The notes: generated by a model from the sequence alone, not told the origin. Positions 1-9,112 are shown, counted from the first letter of the stretch. The stretch is 64,000 nt of DNA from Thermus thermamylovorans (GCF_004307015.1 NZ_SIJL01000003.1:24890-88889), one strand, 5' to 3'. Program-made: numbers and translations.

Positions 1-64
1 CCTTGGGCAGGTGGGACCGCATCCGGGTCCCCTGCCCCGCGGCCAGGATCACGTGGGCGTGCAT
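1..64 (-). CDS. glmU: Bifunctional GlmU N-terminus (partial)
   Basis: This is the first 21 codons of a minus-strand gene that runs off the left edge of the window. The visible peptide begins MHAHVILAAGQGTRM, which is the nucleotide-binding signature (LAAGxGTRM) of the uridyltransferase domain of GlmU and other sugar-nucleotidyltransferases. GlmU makes UDP-GlcNAc for peptidoglycan and glycan synthesis in the cytoplasm. The ATG lies only 9 bases beyond the lgt stop codon, so it is probably the last visible gene of the lgt operon. A different sugar nucleotidyltransferase (RmlA or MobA type) cannot be excluded from so short a piece. Confidence 0.7.
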   Translation of the reverse strand, partial: MHAHVILAAGQGTRMRSHLPK

Positions 65-73
65 AGGGCCATC

Positions 74-916
74 CTACCGCGAAGCCCGCCCCAGGCGGCG
101 GAGCATGTAGAGGGAGAGGAGGATGAGGGGCAGGCTCACCACCTGGGTGGCGGTGAAGAGGCCGAGGCCCAGCTCGTCGTTGCGGTAGACGGGAAGCCAC
201 AGGGGGTTCAGGCGGAAGGGTTCCTCCAACACCGAGCGCAGGAGGCTGTACCAGAGGATGAAGTTCCAGAAGGCGTAGCCGTAGAAGGGCTTCTTCTTTA
301 GCCAGTAATAGGCAAGGGGAAGGAGGATGAGCCCCACCAGGGCCCCGTAGACCTGGGTGAGGTGGACGGGGCCCCGCACCAGCTCTTGGCACCAGTAGAC
401 CTGGGAGATGTCGTCGATCCCCGGGCAGACCCCGGGGAAACCCACCGCCCACTCCGGCCAGGTGAAGCCGATGGGCAAGGAGGTGAGGCGGCCTACGGTG
501 TCGGAGCCGTTCATCAGGTTCCCGATCCTGCCGGCGATGATGCCCAAGGCCACCCCCGGGGTGGCCGCGTCCAGGTAGGGCCATAAGGGGTGCCCCCGGA
601 AGCGGTGGAGGTACCAGAAGGCCAGGCCCCCCCCCAAAACGGCCCCGTGGAAGGAGAGCCCCCCGTGCCACACGTAGAGGATCTCCACCGGGTTCTGCAG
701 GAAGGGGCCCGGGGAGGTGAGCACATAGCCCAGCCTGGCCCCCACCACCCCGAAGACCACCGCCCAGAAGGCTGCGGTTTCAAAGCGGTCGGCGTCGAAC
801 CCCCAGGCCCTGAGGCGGCGCTTGGCCAGGGCGAAGCCCACGAAGATGGCCAGGGTGAGGAGGAAGCCGTACCACTGGATGCGCAAGGGGCCGATTTCGA
901 TCAGGGTGGGGTTCAC
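74..916 (-). CDS. lgt: Prolipoprotein diacylglyceryl transferase
   Basis: This 280-residue inner-membrane enzyme transfers diacylglycerol from phosphatidylglycerol to the lipobox cysteine of prolipoproteins. The protein is strongly hydrophobic with several membrane segments and contains [15 protein letters not shown], which matches the Lgt signature GRIGNFxNxExxGR. The GTG start at 916 overlaps the stop of the upstream glutaredoxin-like gene as GTGA and is preceded by a good Shine-Dalgarno sequence (GGGAGGTGAGGC). Length is normal for the family. The several lipoproteins near the right end of this window would be substrates. Confidence 0.96.
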   Translation of the reverse strand: MNPTLIEIGPLRIQWYGFLLTLAIFVGFALAKRRLRAWGFDADRFETAAFWAVVFGVVGARLGYVLTSPGPFLQNPVEILYVWHGGLSFHGAVLGGGLAFWYLHRFRGHPLWPYLDAATPGVALGIIAGRIGNLMNGSDTVGRLTSLPIGFTWPEWAVGFPGVCPGIDDISQVYWCQELVRGPVHLTQVYGALVGLILLPLAYYWLKKKPFYGYAFWNFILWYSLLRSVLEEPFRLNPLWLPVYRNDELGLGLFTATQVVSLPLILLSLYMLRRLGRASR

Positions 917-1170
917 GCCTCACCTCCCCGGGATGCCTGCCGCCCGCCAAGGGCCAGGGGGTCTTTCTCCCCAAAGGCCCTTTCCCAAAGCACCCCTTCC
1001 CCCAGGAGGAGCGCGGGTACCCGAAGGGTGTAAAGGCGGAAAAGCTCGGGGCCTTGGTCCACATCCCGGCGCCCATAGGGTACGCCCAGGGCCCGGGGGG
1101 CCCCCTCCGCCCCTTGGCAAAGACCACGCCCCTCGCGGGTGACGAAGACCAGGTTCACGGGGAAAAGCAT
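913..1170 (-). CDS. Glutaredoxin-like (DUF836-type) protein lacking the first active-site Cys
   Basis: This 85-residue protein has the start of a thioredoxin/glutaredoxin fold: a beta strand (NLVFVTREG), then [14 protein letters not shown], then [15 protein letters not shown] and the cis-Pro-like segment [10 protein letters not shown]. In this family the first turn normally reads xxCxxC. Here the first position is Arg (REGRGLC) and a single Cys remains in the whole protein, so dithiol redox chemistry looks impossible. It sits between the DUF456 gene (11-base gap) and lgt (4-base overlap). The family assignment is by pattern; a monothiol role or loss of function are both possible. Confidence 0.7.
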   Translation of the reverse strand: MLFPVNLVFVTREGRGLCQGAEGAPRALGVPYGRRDVDQGPELFRLYTLRVPALLLGEGVLWERAFGEKDPLALGGRQASRGGEA

Positions 1171-1181
1171 ACCCCAAGCCC

Positions 1182-1658
1182 CTAAAAAATGGCCTGGATC
1201 ACCAGAAGCCCCATGGCCACGTGGAGGATGGCCTTGGCCACCACCCCTCCCATGAGGCCTACCAGGGTACCCCAGGCGGCCCTAAGGGCCTCTTTGGGTC
1301 CTCTGCCCGAAAAGAGCTCAAAAAGCCAGGCCAGGAGGAAGGGTAGGACCAAGACCCCCCACACCCCCAGGAGGAGGCCCAGAAGGGCCCCCAGGAAGGC
1401 CCCCCAGAGCCCCGCCCGGCCCGCCCCGTAACGCCGGGCCCCGAGGAGGGCGGCCAGGTTGTCCACGGCCATGGCCAAAAGGGCCAAGGCCCCCAGGAGG
1501 AGCCAAAGCCCCACGCTCAGGTCCTGGAACCCCAGGAGGAGTTCGTGCAGGAAGGCGGCGGCTAGGATCAGGAGGGTGGCGGGGAAAAAGGGCAGAAAGG
1601 TGAGGAGGACCGCGAGGCCCCAAAGGGCCACGAAGAGCCAGTGGGCGAAGGCCTCCAC
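1182..1658 (-). CDS. DUF456 family membrane protein
   Basis: This 158-residue, almost entirely hydrophobic protein has the repeated Gly-rich membrane pattern of DUF456 (LGALLGLLLGVWGVLVLPFL in the middle, GLMGGVVAKAILHVAMGLL near the end). No biochemical role is established for the family. The start is GTG at 1658; an upstream Shine-Dalgarno is weak. It is the first gene of the minus-strand run leading into the glutaredoxin-like gene, lgt and glmU, and is divergent from the alanine-dehydrogenase-like gene. Confidence 0.85.
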   Translation of the reverse strand: MEAFAHWLFVALWGLAVLLTFLPFFPATLLILAAAFLHELLLGFQDLSVGLWLLLGALALLAMAVDNLAALLGARRYGAGRAGLWGAFLGALLGLLLGVWGVLVLPFLLAWLFELFSGRGPKEALRAAWGTLVGLMGGVVAKAILHVAMGLLVIQAIF

Positions 1659-1745
1659 GGGTAGAGCCTAGGCCAGAAGGCCATGAGAAGGGCGAGGGAC
1701 ATCCAGCCCCAGCGAGGGGCTTAAGCTTGGGTCTAGGAGGTGGGC

Positions 1746-2807
1746 ATGGACTTCGGTCTACCCAAGGAGCAGGGCGTGCTCAAGACCCTCCCCCCCTTCG
1801 GGGAAGAGGTGCGGGAAGGCCGGGTGGCCCTTACCCCCCAAGGGGTGCGGGAGCTGGTGGCCCGGGGGCACCGAGTGTACGTGGAGCGGGGAGCGGGGGA
1901 GCGGGCGGGCTTCCCCGACCCCCTTTACGAGGAGGCCGGGGCCCGGCTGGTGAGCCGGGAGGAGGCCTTTGGCCGGGGGGAGGTGGTGCTCAAGGTGGGC
2001 CGGCCCACCCTGGAGGAGGTGGTCCTTCTCCGTCCCGGAGCCACGGTCATGGGCTTCCTGCATCTGGCGGTGGCGGAGTCGGGCCTGGTGGAGGCCATGG
2101 CGGAAAAGGGGATCACCGCCATCGGCTATGAGCTGGTGGGGACGGAGGGTAGGCGCCCCGTCCTCCGGGCCATGAGCGAGATCGCCGGACGCCTCGCCCC
2201 CCAGATCGCGGGGAGGCTCCTCGAGGCCCCCTGGGGGCCCGGGGTCCTCCTCTCCGGCCTTCCCGGCATCCCCCCGGCGGACGTGGTGGTCCTGGGGGCT
2301 GGAACCCTGGGGCGGGCCGCCGCCCGGGCTTTTCTGGGGGCGGGAGCCTCGGTCTACGTGCTGGACAGGGAACTTTCCGCCCTGGAGGAGGCAGCCAGGG
2401 AGGCGAGGGGCGCCGTGACCGCCCTCACCACCCAAAGCCGCCTGGAGCGGTACGCGGCCTTCGCCGACGTCCTGGTGGGGGCGGTGGCCGTGCCCGGGGA
2501 AAGGGCCCCCGTCCTCCTCTCCCGGTACCTGATGGCCCGCATGCGCCCGGGGGCGGTGCTTCTGGACTTCGCCATCGACCAGGGGGGGATCGCGGAGACG
2601 AGCCGCCCCGGGATCTACCAGGAGATGGGGATCACCCACTTCTGCCTCCCCAACGTCCCCGCCCTGGTGCCCCGCACCGCCAGCCACGCCCTCACCGCCA
2701 CCCTTCTCCCCTTCCTCCTTCGGGTGGAGGAAGATCCCCTGGGGGTGCCCGAACTCCGCCAGGGGGCCTACCTCCTCCTGGGCCAGAAAGGAGGCCACCT
2801 GGAATGA
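1746..2807 (+). CDS. Alanine dehydrogenase / PNT-alpha family protein
   Basis: The 353-residue protein follows the alanine dehydrogenase and NAD(P) transhydrogenase alpha fold. Catalytic positions known for alanine dehydrogenase are present: Arg in REGRVALTP, Lys in VVLKVGRPT, His in MGFLHLA and Asp in LDFAIDQGG. The nucleotide-binding loop is VVVLGAGTLGRAAARAF. The ATG at 1746 is chosen because AGGAGG at 1735-1740 is 5 bases upstream; a GTG at 1740 would overlap that site. Its stop overlaps the start of the CoA-transferase gene (ATGA), so the two are probably cotranslated. Sequence around the fold diverges from classic Ald, so substrate is uncertain. Confidence 0.8.
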   Translation: MDFGLPKEQGVLKTLPPFGEEVREGRVALTPQGVRELVARGHRVYVERGAGERAGFPDPLYEEAGARLVSREEAFGRGEVVLKVGRPTLEEVVLLRPGATVMGFLHLAVAESGLVEAMAEKGITAIGYELVGTEGRRPVLRAMSEIAGRLAPQIAGRLLEAPWGPGVLLSGLPGIPPADVVVLGAGTLGRAAARAFLGAGASVYVLDRELSALEEAAREARGAVTALTTQSRLERYAAFADVLVGAVAVPGERAPVLLSRYLMARMRPGAVLLDFAIDQGGIAETSRPGIYQEMGITHFCLPNVPALVPRTASHALTATLLPFLLRVEEDPLGVPELRQGAYLLLGQKGGHLE

Positions 2808-4132
2808 GCTACCGCAAGAAGCTGACCTCCGCCGAGGACGCCGTGGGCCTCATCCAACCGGGGATGCGGGTCTTTGTCTCCGGCAACGCCGCCACCCCCA
2901 CGCCCCTCCTCAAGGCCCTCGCCGCCCGCAAGGACGAGCTACAGGGGGTGGAACTCGTCCACCTCCTCCAGCTCGGGGAAGACCCCTTCGCCCCCCCGGA
3001 GATGGAAGGGCACTTCCGCCGCCGCTCCCTCTTCGTGGGCCCCGCGGACCGGGAGGCGGTGAACCAGGGCCGGGCGGACTACGTGCCCATCATGCTCCAC
3101 CAGGTGCCCTGGCTCTTCAAAAGGCGCATCCTCCCCCTGGACGCGGCCATCGTCCAGGTCTCCCCCCCGGACGAGCACGGCTTCTCCTCCTTGGGGGTGG
3201 AGGTCATCGCCACCAAGGCGGCCCTCGAAGCCGCCCCCCTAGTGATCGCCATGGTGAACCCCAGGATGCCGAGGACCCTGGGGGACACCTTCGTCCACGT
3301 CTCCCGCTTCACCGCCATCGTGGAGGTGGACTGGCCCCTGCCGGGGCTCAAGCGGGAAGGCTTCGGGGAGGTGGAAAGGCGCATCGGGGAGCACGTGGCG
3401 GGCCTCATCGAGGACGGGGCCACCCTGCAGATGGGCATCGGGGCCATCCCGGACGCCGTCTTGACCAGCCTGGAGGGCCGCCGCGACCTGGGGGTGCACA
3501 CGGAGATGATCTCCGACGGGGTCCTCGAGGCTTTTGAGAAGGGCCTCATCACCGGGGCCAAAAAGACCCTCCACCCCGGCAAGGTGATCGGCACCTTCGT
3601 CCTGGGCTCGGAGAGGCTCTACCGCTTCGTCCACGACAACCCCCTCTTCGAGCTCCACCCCACGGACTACGTGAACGACCCCTTCGTGGTGGCCCAGAAC
3701 CGCAAGATGGTGGCCATCAACTCCGCCATCGAGGTGGACCTCACCGGCCAGGTGGTGGCGGACTCCATCGGCACCCGGATCTACTCCGGCTTCGGGGGCC
3801 AGCTGGACTTCATCCGGGGGGCGGCGAGGAGCGAGGGGGGGAAACCCATCATCGCCCTCCCCTCCACCGCCAAAGGGCATAGCCGCATCGTCCCCTACCT
3901 GCGCCCGGGGGCGGGGGTGGTCACCACCCGGGCGGACGTGCACTACGTGGTCACGGAGTGGGGGGTGGCGGAGCTCTTCGGCCGCTCCCTTAGGGAGCGG
4001 GCCCTGGCCCTCATCGAGGTGGCCCACCCCGACTTCCGGGAGGAGCTCCTAAAGGCCGCCTGGGAGCGGAGGCTCCTGCCTAGGGGCTATCCCGGGGCCG
4101 GCCTGAAAGCGAAAGAGGAGCCGCAGCCTTGA
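2804..4132 (+). CDS. Acetyl-CoA hydrolase/transferase family protein (4-hydroxybutyrate CoA-transferase-like)
   Basis: This 442-residue cytoplasmic enzyme belongs to the family I CoA-transferase group that includes acetyl-CoA hydrolase and 4-hydroxybutyrate CoA-transferase. Visible signatures are GIGAIPDAVL, HTEMISDGV (containing the Glu that forms the CoA thioester intermediate in this family) and GFGGQLDFIRGA. The length is typical of the 4-hydroxybutyrate CoA-transferase type. It starts at an ATG that overlaps the stop codon of the alanine-dehydrogenase-like gene. Together they may link amino-acid deamination with acyl-CoA metabolism, which is inference. The true CoA acceptor cannot be read from sequence. 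Confidence 0.88.
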   Translation: MSYRKKLTSAEDAVGLIQPGMRVFVSGNAATPTPLLKALAARKDELQGVELVHLLQLGEDPFAPPEMEGHFRRRSLFVGPADREAVNQGRADYVPIMLHQVPWLFKRRILPLDAAIVQVSPPDEHGFSSLGVEVIATKAALEAAPLVIAMVNPRMPRTLGDTFVHVSRFTAIVEVDWPLPGLKREGFGEVERRIGEHVAGLIEDGATLQMGIGAIPDAVLTSLEGRRDLGVHTEMISDGVLEAFEKGLITGAKKTLHPGKVIGTFVLGSERLYRFVHDNPLFELHPTDYVNDPFVVAQNRKMVAINSAIEVDLTGQVVADSIGTRIYSGFGGQLDFIRGAARSEGGKPIIALPSTAKGHSRIVPYLRPGAGVVTTRADVHYVVTEWGVAELFGRSLRERALALIEVAHPDFREELLKAAWERRLLPRGYPGAGLKAKEEPQP

Positions 4133-4165
4133 CAAGACCACCTCCACGCCCCTAAATAGGGGGCG

Positions 4166-6823
4166 ATGCCGAGGGGAGAAGCCAAGCGCCCAGGACCGGG
4201 GGCCAAAGCCCCGGGGAAAGGGCTCGCAGCAGGCCCTGCCGCAGGTGGGGGCCAGGCGGCCTTGGTGGTGGTGGAGTCCCCCGCCAAGGCCAGGAGCATC
4301 CAGAAGATGCTGGGCCCCGGCTACGAGGTGCGGGCCAGCCTGGGGCACGTGGCCGACCTGCCGGAGAGGGAGCTTGGGGTGGATGCGGAGCGGGACTTCG
4401 CCCCCACCTACGAGGTGAAAAAGGACAAGAAGCCGGTGGTGGAGGCGTTGAGGCAGGCCGCCAAGGGCAAGCGCCTCCTCATCGCCACCGACCCCGACCG
4501 GGAGGGGGAGGCCATCGGCTGGCACGTGGCCAGGCTTCTGGGCCGCGATCCGGGGGAGCCTTTGCGGGTGGAGTTCCACGAGATCACCCCCAAGGTGGTG
4601 CGCCAGGCGGTGGAACGCCCCAGGCCCATCGACCAGAACCTGGTGGACGCCCAGCAGGCCCGGAGGGTCTTGGACCGGCTCCTGGGCTACAACCTCTCCC
4701 CCCTGCTTTCCCTGGAGTTCCGCAAGCGGGCCCTCTCCGCCGGCAGGGTGCAGAGCGTGGCCTTAAGGCTTTTGGTGGAGCGGGAGGAGGAGATTGAGGC
4801 CTTCCAGCGGGAGGAGTACTGGACCCTCGAGGGGGTGTTTGCCCTGGGCCAGGACAAGGCCCTTGCCGCAAGCCTCCACGAGGTGGAGGGCAAGCGGCTT
4901 TGGACCGGCCAAGGGGAAAAGGAGGGGAAGCTCCACCTGGCCCACGAGGCCCAGGCCAAGGCTTTGGCCGAGGAGGCCAGGGGGCGGGCCTACCGGGTGG
5001 TCCAGGTGGAGACCAAGGAGCGCCGCAAATCTCCCCCGCCTCCCTTCACCACCTCCACCCTGCAGCAAGCCGCTTCTAGCCGCCTGGGCTACACCGCCGC
5101 CCGCACCATGCGCATCGCCCAGCGGCTCTACGAGGGGGTGGACCTCCCCGAGGGCACCGTGGGTCTCATCACCTACATGCGCACCGACTCGGTGCGGGTT
5201 TCCCCTGAGGCCCTACAGGCCGCCCGGGAGGTGGTCCAGAAGCTCTTTGGCCCCGAGTACCTGCCCGAAGGTCCCCGGGTCTACCGGAACCGCAAGGAGG
5301 GGGTGCAGGACGCCCACGAGGCCATCCGGCCCACCGATGTGCGGCGCACCCCTGAGGGCGTGAGGCGGTACCTTTCCGAGGAGGAATACCGCCTTTACGA
5401 CCTCATCTGGCGGCGCTTCATCGCCAGCCAGATGCGGGATGCCCTCTACGAGCAGACGGTGGTCCTGCTCCAGGACGAGGGTGCCAAACCCCGCTTCACC
5501 TTTCGGGCCTCGGGCTCAGTCCTCCGCTTTGAGGGGTACCTGAAGGCCTGGGGGCGGGGGGATGAGGGAGGGGGCCCGCAGGAGGGCCAAGAAGGGGAAG
5601 CGGAGCCCCCCTTGCCCCCGGTGGCGGAGGGCGCAAGGGCCGAGCCCGTGGAGGTCAGGGCCCAGCAGCGTTTTACCGAACCCCCGCCCCGCTACACCGA
5701 CGCCACCCTGGTGAAGACCATGGAGGAGCTTTCCATCGGCCGCCCCTCCACCTACGCCCCTACCCTGGAAACCTTGGAAAAGCGAGGGTACGCGGTGCGC
5801 AAGGGGCGCACCCTCCTGCCCACGCCCTTGGGCCGCCAGGTGACCCGCTACCTCAAGGAACGCTTCCCCCAGGTGGTGGCCTACGAGTTCACCGCCCGCA
5901 TGGAGGACCGCCTGGACCAGGTGGAGGAGGGAAAAGCCCCCTGGCCCCAGGTGGTCTGGGAGTTTTATGAGCCCTTTCTGGGGGAGCTTTCCCAGGTGCC
6001 CAAGAAGACCTGCCCTCGGTGCGGGAGGCCCCTGGAGTTAAAGGTGAGCCGTTACGGGCAGTTTTTGGGGTGCACCGGCTACCCGGAGTGCACCTACACC
6101 GAGCCCCTGGAGCGCAAGAAGGAGGCCGAGCCCATCGGGGAAGCCTGCCCCAAGTGCGGCAAGCCCTTGGTGCGCAAGGAAGGCCGGTACGGGAGCTTCA
6201 TCGCCTGCTCCGGCTACCCCGAGTGCGATTACACCCGGGACGACGGCGAGCCCACGGGGCACGCCTGCCCCAAATGCGGAGGCCAGGTCCTAAAGAAGCG
6301 AAGCCGCCGGGGGAAGCCCTACTACAAGTGCGAGAACAATGCCTGCGACTTCCTTTCCTTCTACCCCCTTTTGGACCGGACCTGCCCTTCCTGCGGCTGG
6401 CCCTTGGTGGGGAAGGGGGAAGGGGCCTGCATGAACCCCGCTTGCCCGGCCCATGATCCCAAGCTGATCCCTTCCCCTAAAGCCTCCACCCGGGCCGCTT
6501 CCCGTAGCGAACCTCCCGGGGCCTCGGCTTCCAAAGGAGGAAGGCGTTCCCGCGGCAGGGCCGCTTCGGCCTCGAGCCGGGGGGTACCGGCCCCTACTGG
6601 GGCGAAGGCCCGGGGGCAGGGGGCTTCCCCACCCAAGCCGCCCAGGGACTGGGAGGAGCTGAGACCCTTCCTTAACGAGCTTGCCCTGGAGGAGCGCAGG
6701 GCGGTGGAGGCCTTGGCCCTCGGGGAGCCCCTGGCCCCGGAGGGGGCCAGGCTGGCCCAGCGGGCCCTCTTCAAGCTGCGCATGCGCAAGGGTCGGGCCA
6801 AAAAGGAAGCGGTGGCCCCCTGA
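4166..6823 (+). CDS. topA: DNA topoisomerase I (type IA)
   Basis: This 885-residue enzyme relaxes negatively supercoiled DNA. After a basic, Ala/Gly-rich N-terminal leader of about 30 residues, the Toprim domain begins at VVVESPAKARSIQKMLG and contains DPDREGEAIGWH. The active-site Tyr is Y337 in GLITYMRTDS. The C-terminal part has four C4 zinc-finger modules beginning CPRCGRPL, CPKCGKPL, CPKCGGQV and CPSCGWPL, followed by a Ser/Arg/Lys-rich tail. The ATG at 4166 is the first start in frame; its Shine-Dalgarno is weak, so initiation a little downstream is possible. The stop overlaps the next gene by one base. Confidence 0.97.
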   Translation: MPRGEAKRPGPGAKAPGKGLAAGPAAGGGQAALVVVESPAKARSIQKMLGPGYEVRASLGHVADLPERELGVDAERDFAPTYEVKKDKKPVVEALRQAAKGKRLLIATDPDREGEAIGWHVARLLGRDPGEPLRVEFHEITPKVVRQAVERPRPIDQNLVDAQQARRVLDRLLGYNLSPLLSLEFRKRALSAGRVQSVALRLLVEREEEIEAFQREEYWTLEGVFALGQDKALAASLHEVEGKRLWTGQGEKEGKLHLAHEAQAKALAEEARGRAYRVVQVETKERRKSPPPPFTTSTLQQAASSRLGYTAARTMRIAQRLYEGVDLPEGTVGLITYMRTDSVRVSPEALQAAREVVQKLFGPEYLPEGPRVYRNRKEGVQDAHEAIRPTDVRRTPEGVRRYLSEEEYRLYDLIWRRFIASQMRDALYEQTVVLLQDEGAKPRFTFRASGSVLRFEGYLKAWGRGDEGGGPQEGQEGEAEPPLPPVAEGARAEPVEVRAQQRFTEPPPRYTDATLVKTMEELSIGRPSTYAPTLETLEKRGYAVRKGRTLLPTPLGRQVTRYLKERFPQVVAYEFTARMEDRLDQVEEGKAPWPQVVWEFYEPFLGELSQVPKKTCPRCGRPLELKVSRYGQFLGCTGYPECTYTEPLERKKEAEPIGEACPKCGKPLVRKEGRYGSFIACSGYPECDYTRDDGEPTGHACPKCGGQVLKKRSRRGKPYYKCENNACDFLSFYPLLDRTCPSCGWPLVGKGEGACMNPACPAHDPKLIPSPKASTRAASRSEPPGASASKGGRRSRGRAASASSRGVPAPTGAKARGQGASPPKPPRDWEELRPFLNELALEERRAVEALALGEPLAPEGARLAQRALFKLRMRKGRAKKEAVAP

Positions 6824-7083
6824 TGGAGAGCTTCAAGCTTCACCTCCTGCGCCTGGCCCGTCAAGGACCGGTGGAGGTGCCCGGGGTGCCCGTGCGGGCC
6901 TACACCCTCTCGGAGCCCGTGGAGCGGGAGGCAGGTGGGTTTTACCTCCTCCTGGAAGGGGAGCTGGTCATCGACCTCCCCGAAGGACGCTACCTGCACC
7001 TCAAACGGGGCGAGGCGGCCCGGCTCACGGAGCCCCACCGCCTCCTCCCCGTGGAGCGGGCGGTGCTCCTCGAGGTGGGCTAG
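6823..7083 (+). CDS. Small cupin-like protein
   Basis: This 86-residue protein has the short-strand pattern of a single-domain cupin: GGFYLLLEGELVIDLPEG, then YLHLKRGEAARLTEPHRLLPVERAVLLEV. The ATG shares one base with the topA stop codon (TGATG), so translation is probably coupled to topA. No metal-binding His cluster of classic cupins is visible, so function is unassigned. Its last 59 bases overlap the 3' end of the convergent VanW-family gene. Confidence 0.7.
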   Translation: MESFKLHLLRLARQGPVEVPGVPVRAYTLSEPVEREAGGFYLLLEGELVIDLPEGRYLHLKRGEAARLTEPHRLLPVERAVLLEVG

Positions 7084-8155
7084 GCCCCACCAGGTACACC
7101 GCCCCCCAGGGGCGGTAGAGGCTCACCACCCGGTCTTCGCGGACCCTCCCGTCCCGGTAACGCACCGAGCGGCGCACCTCCACCCTGGCCCCCTCGGCGG
7201 CGAAGTCCACCTGCCTGCGGGCCCCGGGGGGCAGGGAGGGGTCCGGGATCTCCCTGGGGGGCGGGGGCGGCCTGCGGTCGGAGACGAAAGGCCCCTCCCA
7301 GCGCACCTCCCGGTCCCGGGTGCCGAAAAGGTGGAAGCGGAGGGTGGTGCCCTGGGCGGAGGCCTGCACCCAGATAGCCCCTGGGGTGTCGTTCAGGGCC
7401 CTCAGGTCCTTGTAGGGCTGGACCACGGCGGCGTCCAGGCCCGTGGGCTTGTAGTAGGCCACCTGGTAGCTGTGGGCGTGGCGCTCCAGGATGGGGAGGC
7501 CCGCGAAGAAAAAGGCCCGGAAGAGGGTGGTGGAGACCTGGCAGACCCCACCCCCCACCCCCTGTTCCGTGCGGTCCCCCACGATGACGAAGGCCTCCTG
7601 GTAGCCCGCCTCGCGGGTGATGGGCCCCAAGGCCCGGTTGAAGGAAAAGGCCCCCGGAGGAACGAGGAGGCCGTCCAGCCTGCTGGAGGCCAGGAGCAGG
7701 TTATGGGTGCGCTCCCGGCTGGAGCCCCGGAAGTCCGTCTCCCCCGTGGCCAGGTGCTCCCTGACCCCCAGGGCGTAGAGGTCTCGGAGGCTCGGGCTAG
7801 GGGGGGTGTGGCGCGCGGGCAGGCGGAAGCTCCTCCGCCCCGCCCCCAGGGCCTCCCGGTAGGCGGCGAGGGCCTCGGCTTCCTCAAAGGCGATGCCCTT
7901 CTTCTCCACCCCCCACCACCGCCCCTCCTGGAGGATGAACCGGGGGGGCCGGGGGTCGCGGGCGAGCCTCCGGAGGAGGGCCAAAAGCTCCGCCTCCGAG
8001 GCCACAGGGTAGCGCTGGACCCCGGTGTAGGTGACCAGGCGGCCTTCCTCGATGACGTCTTCCTCCAGGACCAGAAGGGCCTCGAAGATCGCTCCGGTCC
8101 CCTGGCCTACGGCCTGGAGGGTCCAGAGAAGGGCGAGGGCCCAAAAAGGGCGCAT
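7025..8155 (-). CDS. VanW-family secreted protein
   Basis: This 376-residue protein begins with a Sec-type signal peptide (MRPFWALALLWTLQAVGQG). The VanW domain lies at about residues 130-270 with the family signatures SFNRALGPITREAGY, GGGVCQVSTTLFRA and ERHAHSYQVAYY. A short beta-rich segment and a Pro/Gly-rich tail follow. VanW proteins occur in some glycopeptide-resistance clusters but are widespread and uncharacterised; there are no other van genes here. An envelope role is inferred from the signal peptide. The 3' end overlaps the cupin-like gene on the other strand by 59 bases. Confidence 0.9.
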   Translation of the reverse strand: MRPFWALALLWTLQAVGQGTGAIFEALLVLEEDVIEEGRLVTYTGVQRYPVASEAELLALLRRLARDPRPPRFILQEGRWWGVEKKGIAFEEAEALAAYREALGAGRRSFRLPARHTPPSPSLRDLYALGVREHLATGETDFRGSSRERTHNLLLASSRLDGLLVPPGAFSFNRALGPITREAGYQEAFVIVGDRTEQGVGGGVCQVSTTLFRAFFFAGLPILERHAHSYQVAYYKPTGLDAAVVQPYKDLRALNDTPGAIWVQASAQGTTLRFHLFGTRDREVRWEGPFVSDRRPPPPPREIPDPSLPPGARRQVDFAAEGARVEVRRSVRYRDGRVREDRVVSLYRPWGAVYLVGPSPPRGAPPAPRGGGGGAP

Positions 8156-8392
8156 GCCCCAAGGGTAGCAGCCGGGACACTAAAGAGGGGTGAAACCCGG
8201 ACCTACCCTCCCCGAACGCAGCGACCCTGTCCGCCCCTATCCTTGGGCCACGGACCCCCGGGGCAGGAAGGGGCCCAATCTCCCCATGAGTACCGACCCG
8301 CGGAAGCTGCCTCAGCCTCAGTAGGTAAGGAGGAAGGGCGATACCCAGGGCCTTTTTGGGGCCCCGTCGTGGCGGAGGCCACAAGAGGGTAC
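8156..8392. other. Intergenic region, VanW gene to rsuA
   Basis: A 237-base gap between two minus-strand genes. It must carry the VanW promoter at its left end, but I find no convincing -35/-10 pair. I see no open frame with coding character on either strand and no match to the dispersed element found elsewhere in the window. Confidence 0.5.
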
Positions 8393-9112
8393 TTAGGCCT
8401 CCTGGCCCGCCAAACCTACCGCCTGGTAAAGGGCCGCCTCCTCCTCCGGGGCGAGGGGGCGGGCCTTCCCTAGGGGCAAATCCCCCAGCGCCAAGGGGCC
8501 CAAGGCGAGGCGCTTCAGGTAGAGGACCCGGTTTCCCCGGGCCTGGAACATGCGCTTCACCTGGTGAAAGCGCCCCTCCCAGAGGACGAGCTCCACCCGG
8601 GTGGGGTCCTCCCCGAAGGAGAGCTCCGCGGGCAAAAGCCTTTCCCCATCCAAGAAGAGCCCCTCCGCGAAGGCCCTTTGGTCCTCCTCCGTGGCCGGGC
8701 GCTCCAGGTGGACCCGGTAGCGCTTGGCCACCTTGCGCCGGGGGTGGGTGAGGCGGTGGAGGAGTTCCCCGTCGGTGGTGAAGAGGAGGAGCCCCTCCGT
8801 GTCCTTGTCCAGGCGGCCCACCGGGGAGAGGTCCCGGGTGGGAAACCCCTCCAAAAGGGCGTAAACGCTGGGCCCCTCGGCCCGGCTCGTCACGTACCCC
8901 GCGGGCTTGTGCAGGAGGATGTGGTGGTGGCGGCGAAGCGCCAGGGGCTTCCCGTCCACCTCCACGGAAACCCCTTCCGGCACGTGAAAGCCCGGGTCCC
9001 GCACCGCCTCCCCCGCCACCCGCACCCGCCCGGCCCGCACCAGGCGGGCCACCTCCTTGCGGCTCCCCAGGCCCAGGCGGGCCAGGAGCTTGTCGAGCCT
9101 TTCCCCCCTCAT
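8393..9112 (-). CDS. RsuA/RluB/RluE-family 16S or 23S rRNA pseudouridine synthase
   Basis: This 239-residue enzyme isomerises a uridine in rRNA. An S4 RNA-binding domain is at the N-terminus (MRGERLDKLLARLGLGSR), followed by the catalytic domain with the conserved Asp in GRLDKDTEGLLLFT and the family signature HQVKRMFQARG. The ATG at 9112 is chosen because it overlaps the stop of the upstream nucleotidyltransferase gene (ATGA) and begins exactly at the S4 domain; an in-frame GTG 27 bases upstream is less likely. Which rRNA position is modified cannot be told from sequence. Confidence 0.93.
   Translation of the reverse strand: MRGERLDKLLARLGLGSRKEVARLVRAGRVRVAGEAVRDPGFHVPEGVSVEVDGKPLALRRHHHILLHKPAGYVTSRAEGPSVYALLEGFPTRDLSPVGRLDKDTEGLLLFTTDGELLHRLTHPRRKVAKRYRVHLERPATEEDQRAFAEGLFLDGERLLPAELSFGEDPTRVELVLWEGRFHQVKRMFQARGNRVLYLKRLALGPLALGDLPLGKARPLAPEEEAALYQAVGLAGQEA

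Noticed and set aside
7884..8384. Alternative minus-strand frame around the VanW gene start
   Set aside because: Arg/Pro-rich shadow translation; the VanW frame has a proper signal peptide and conserved domain.
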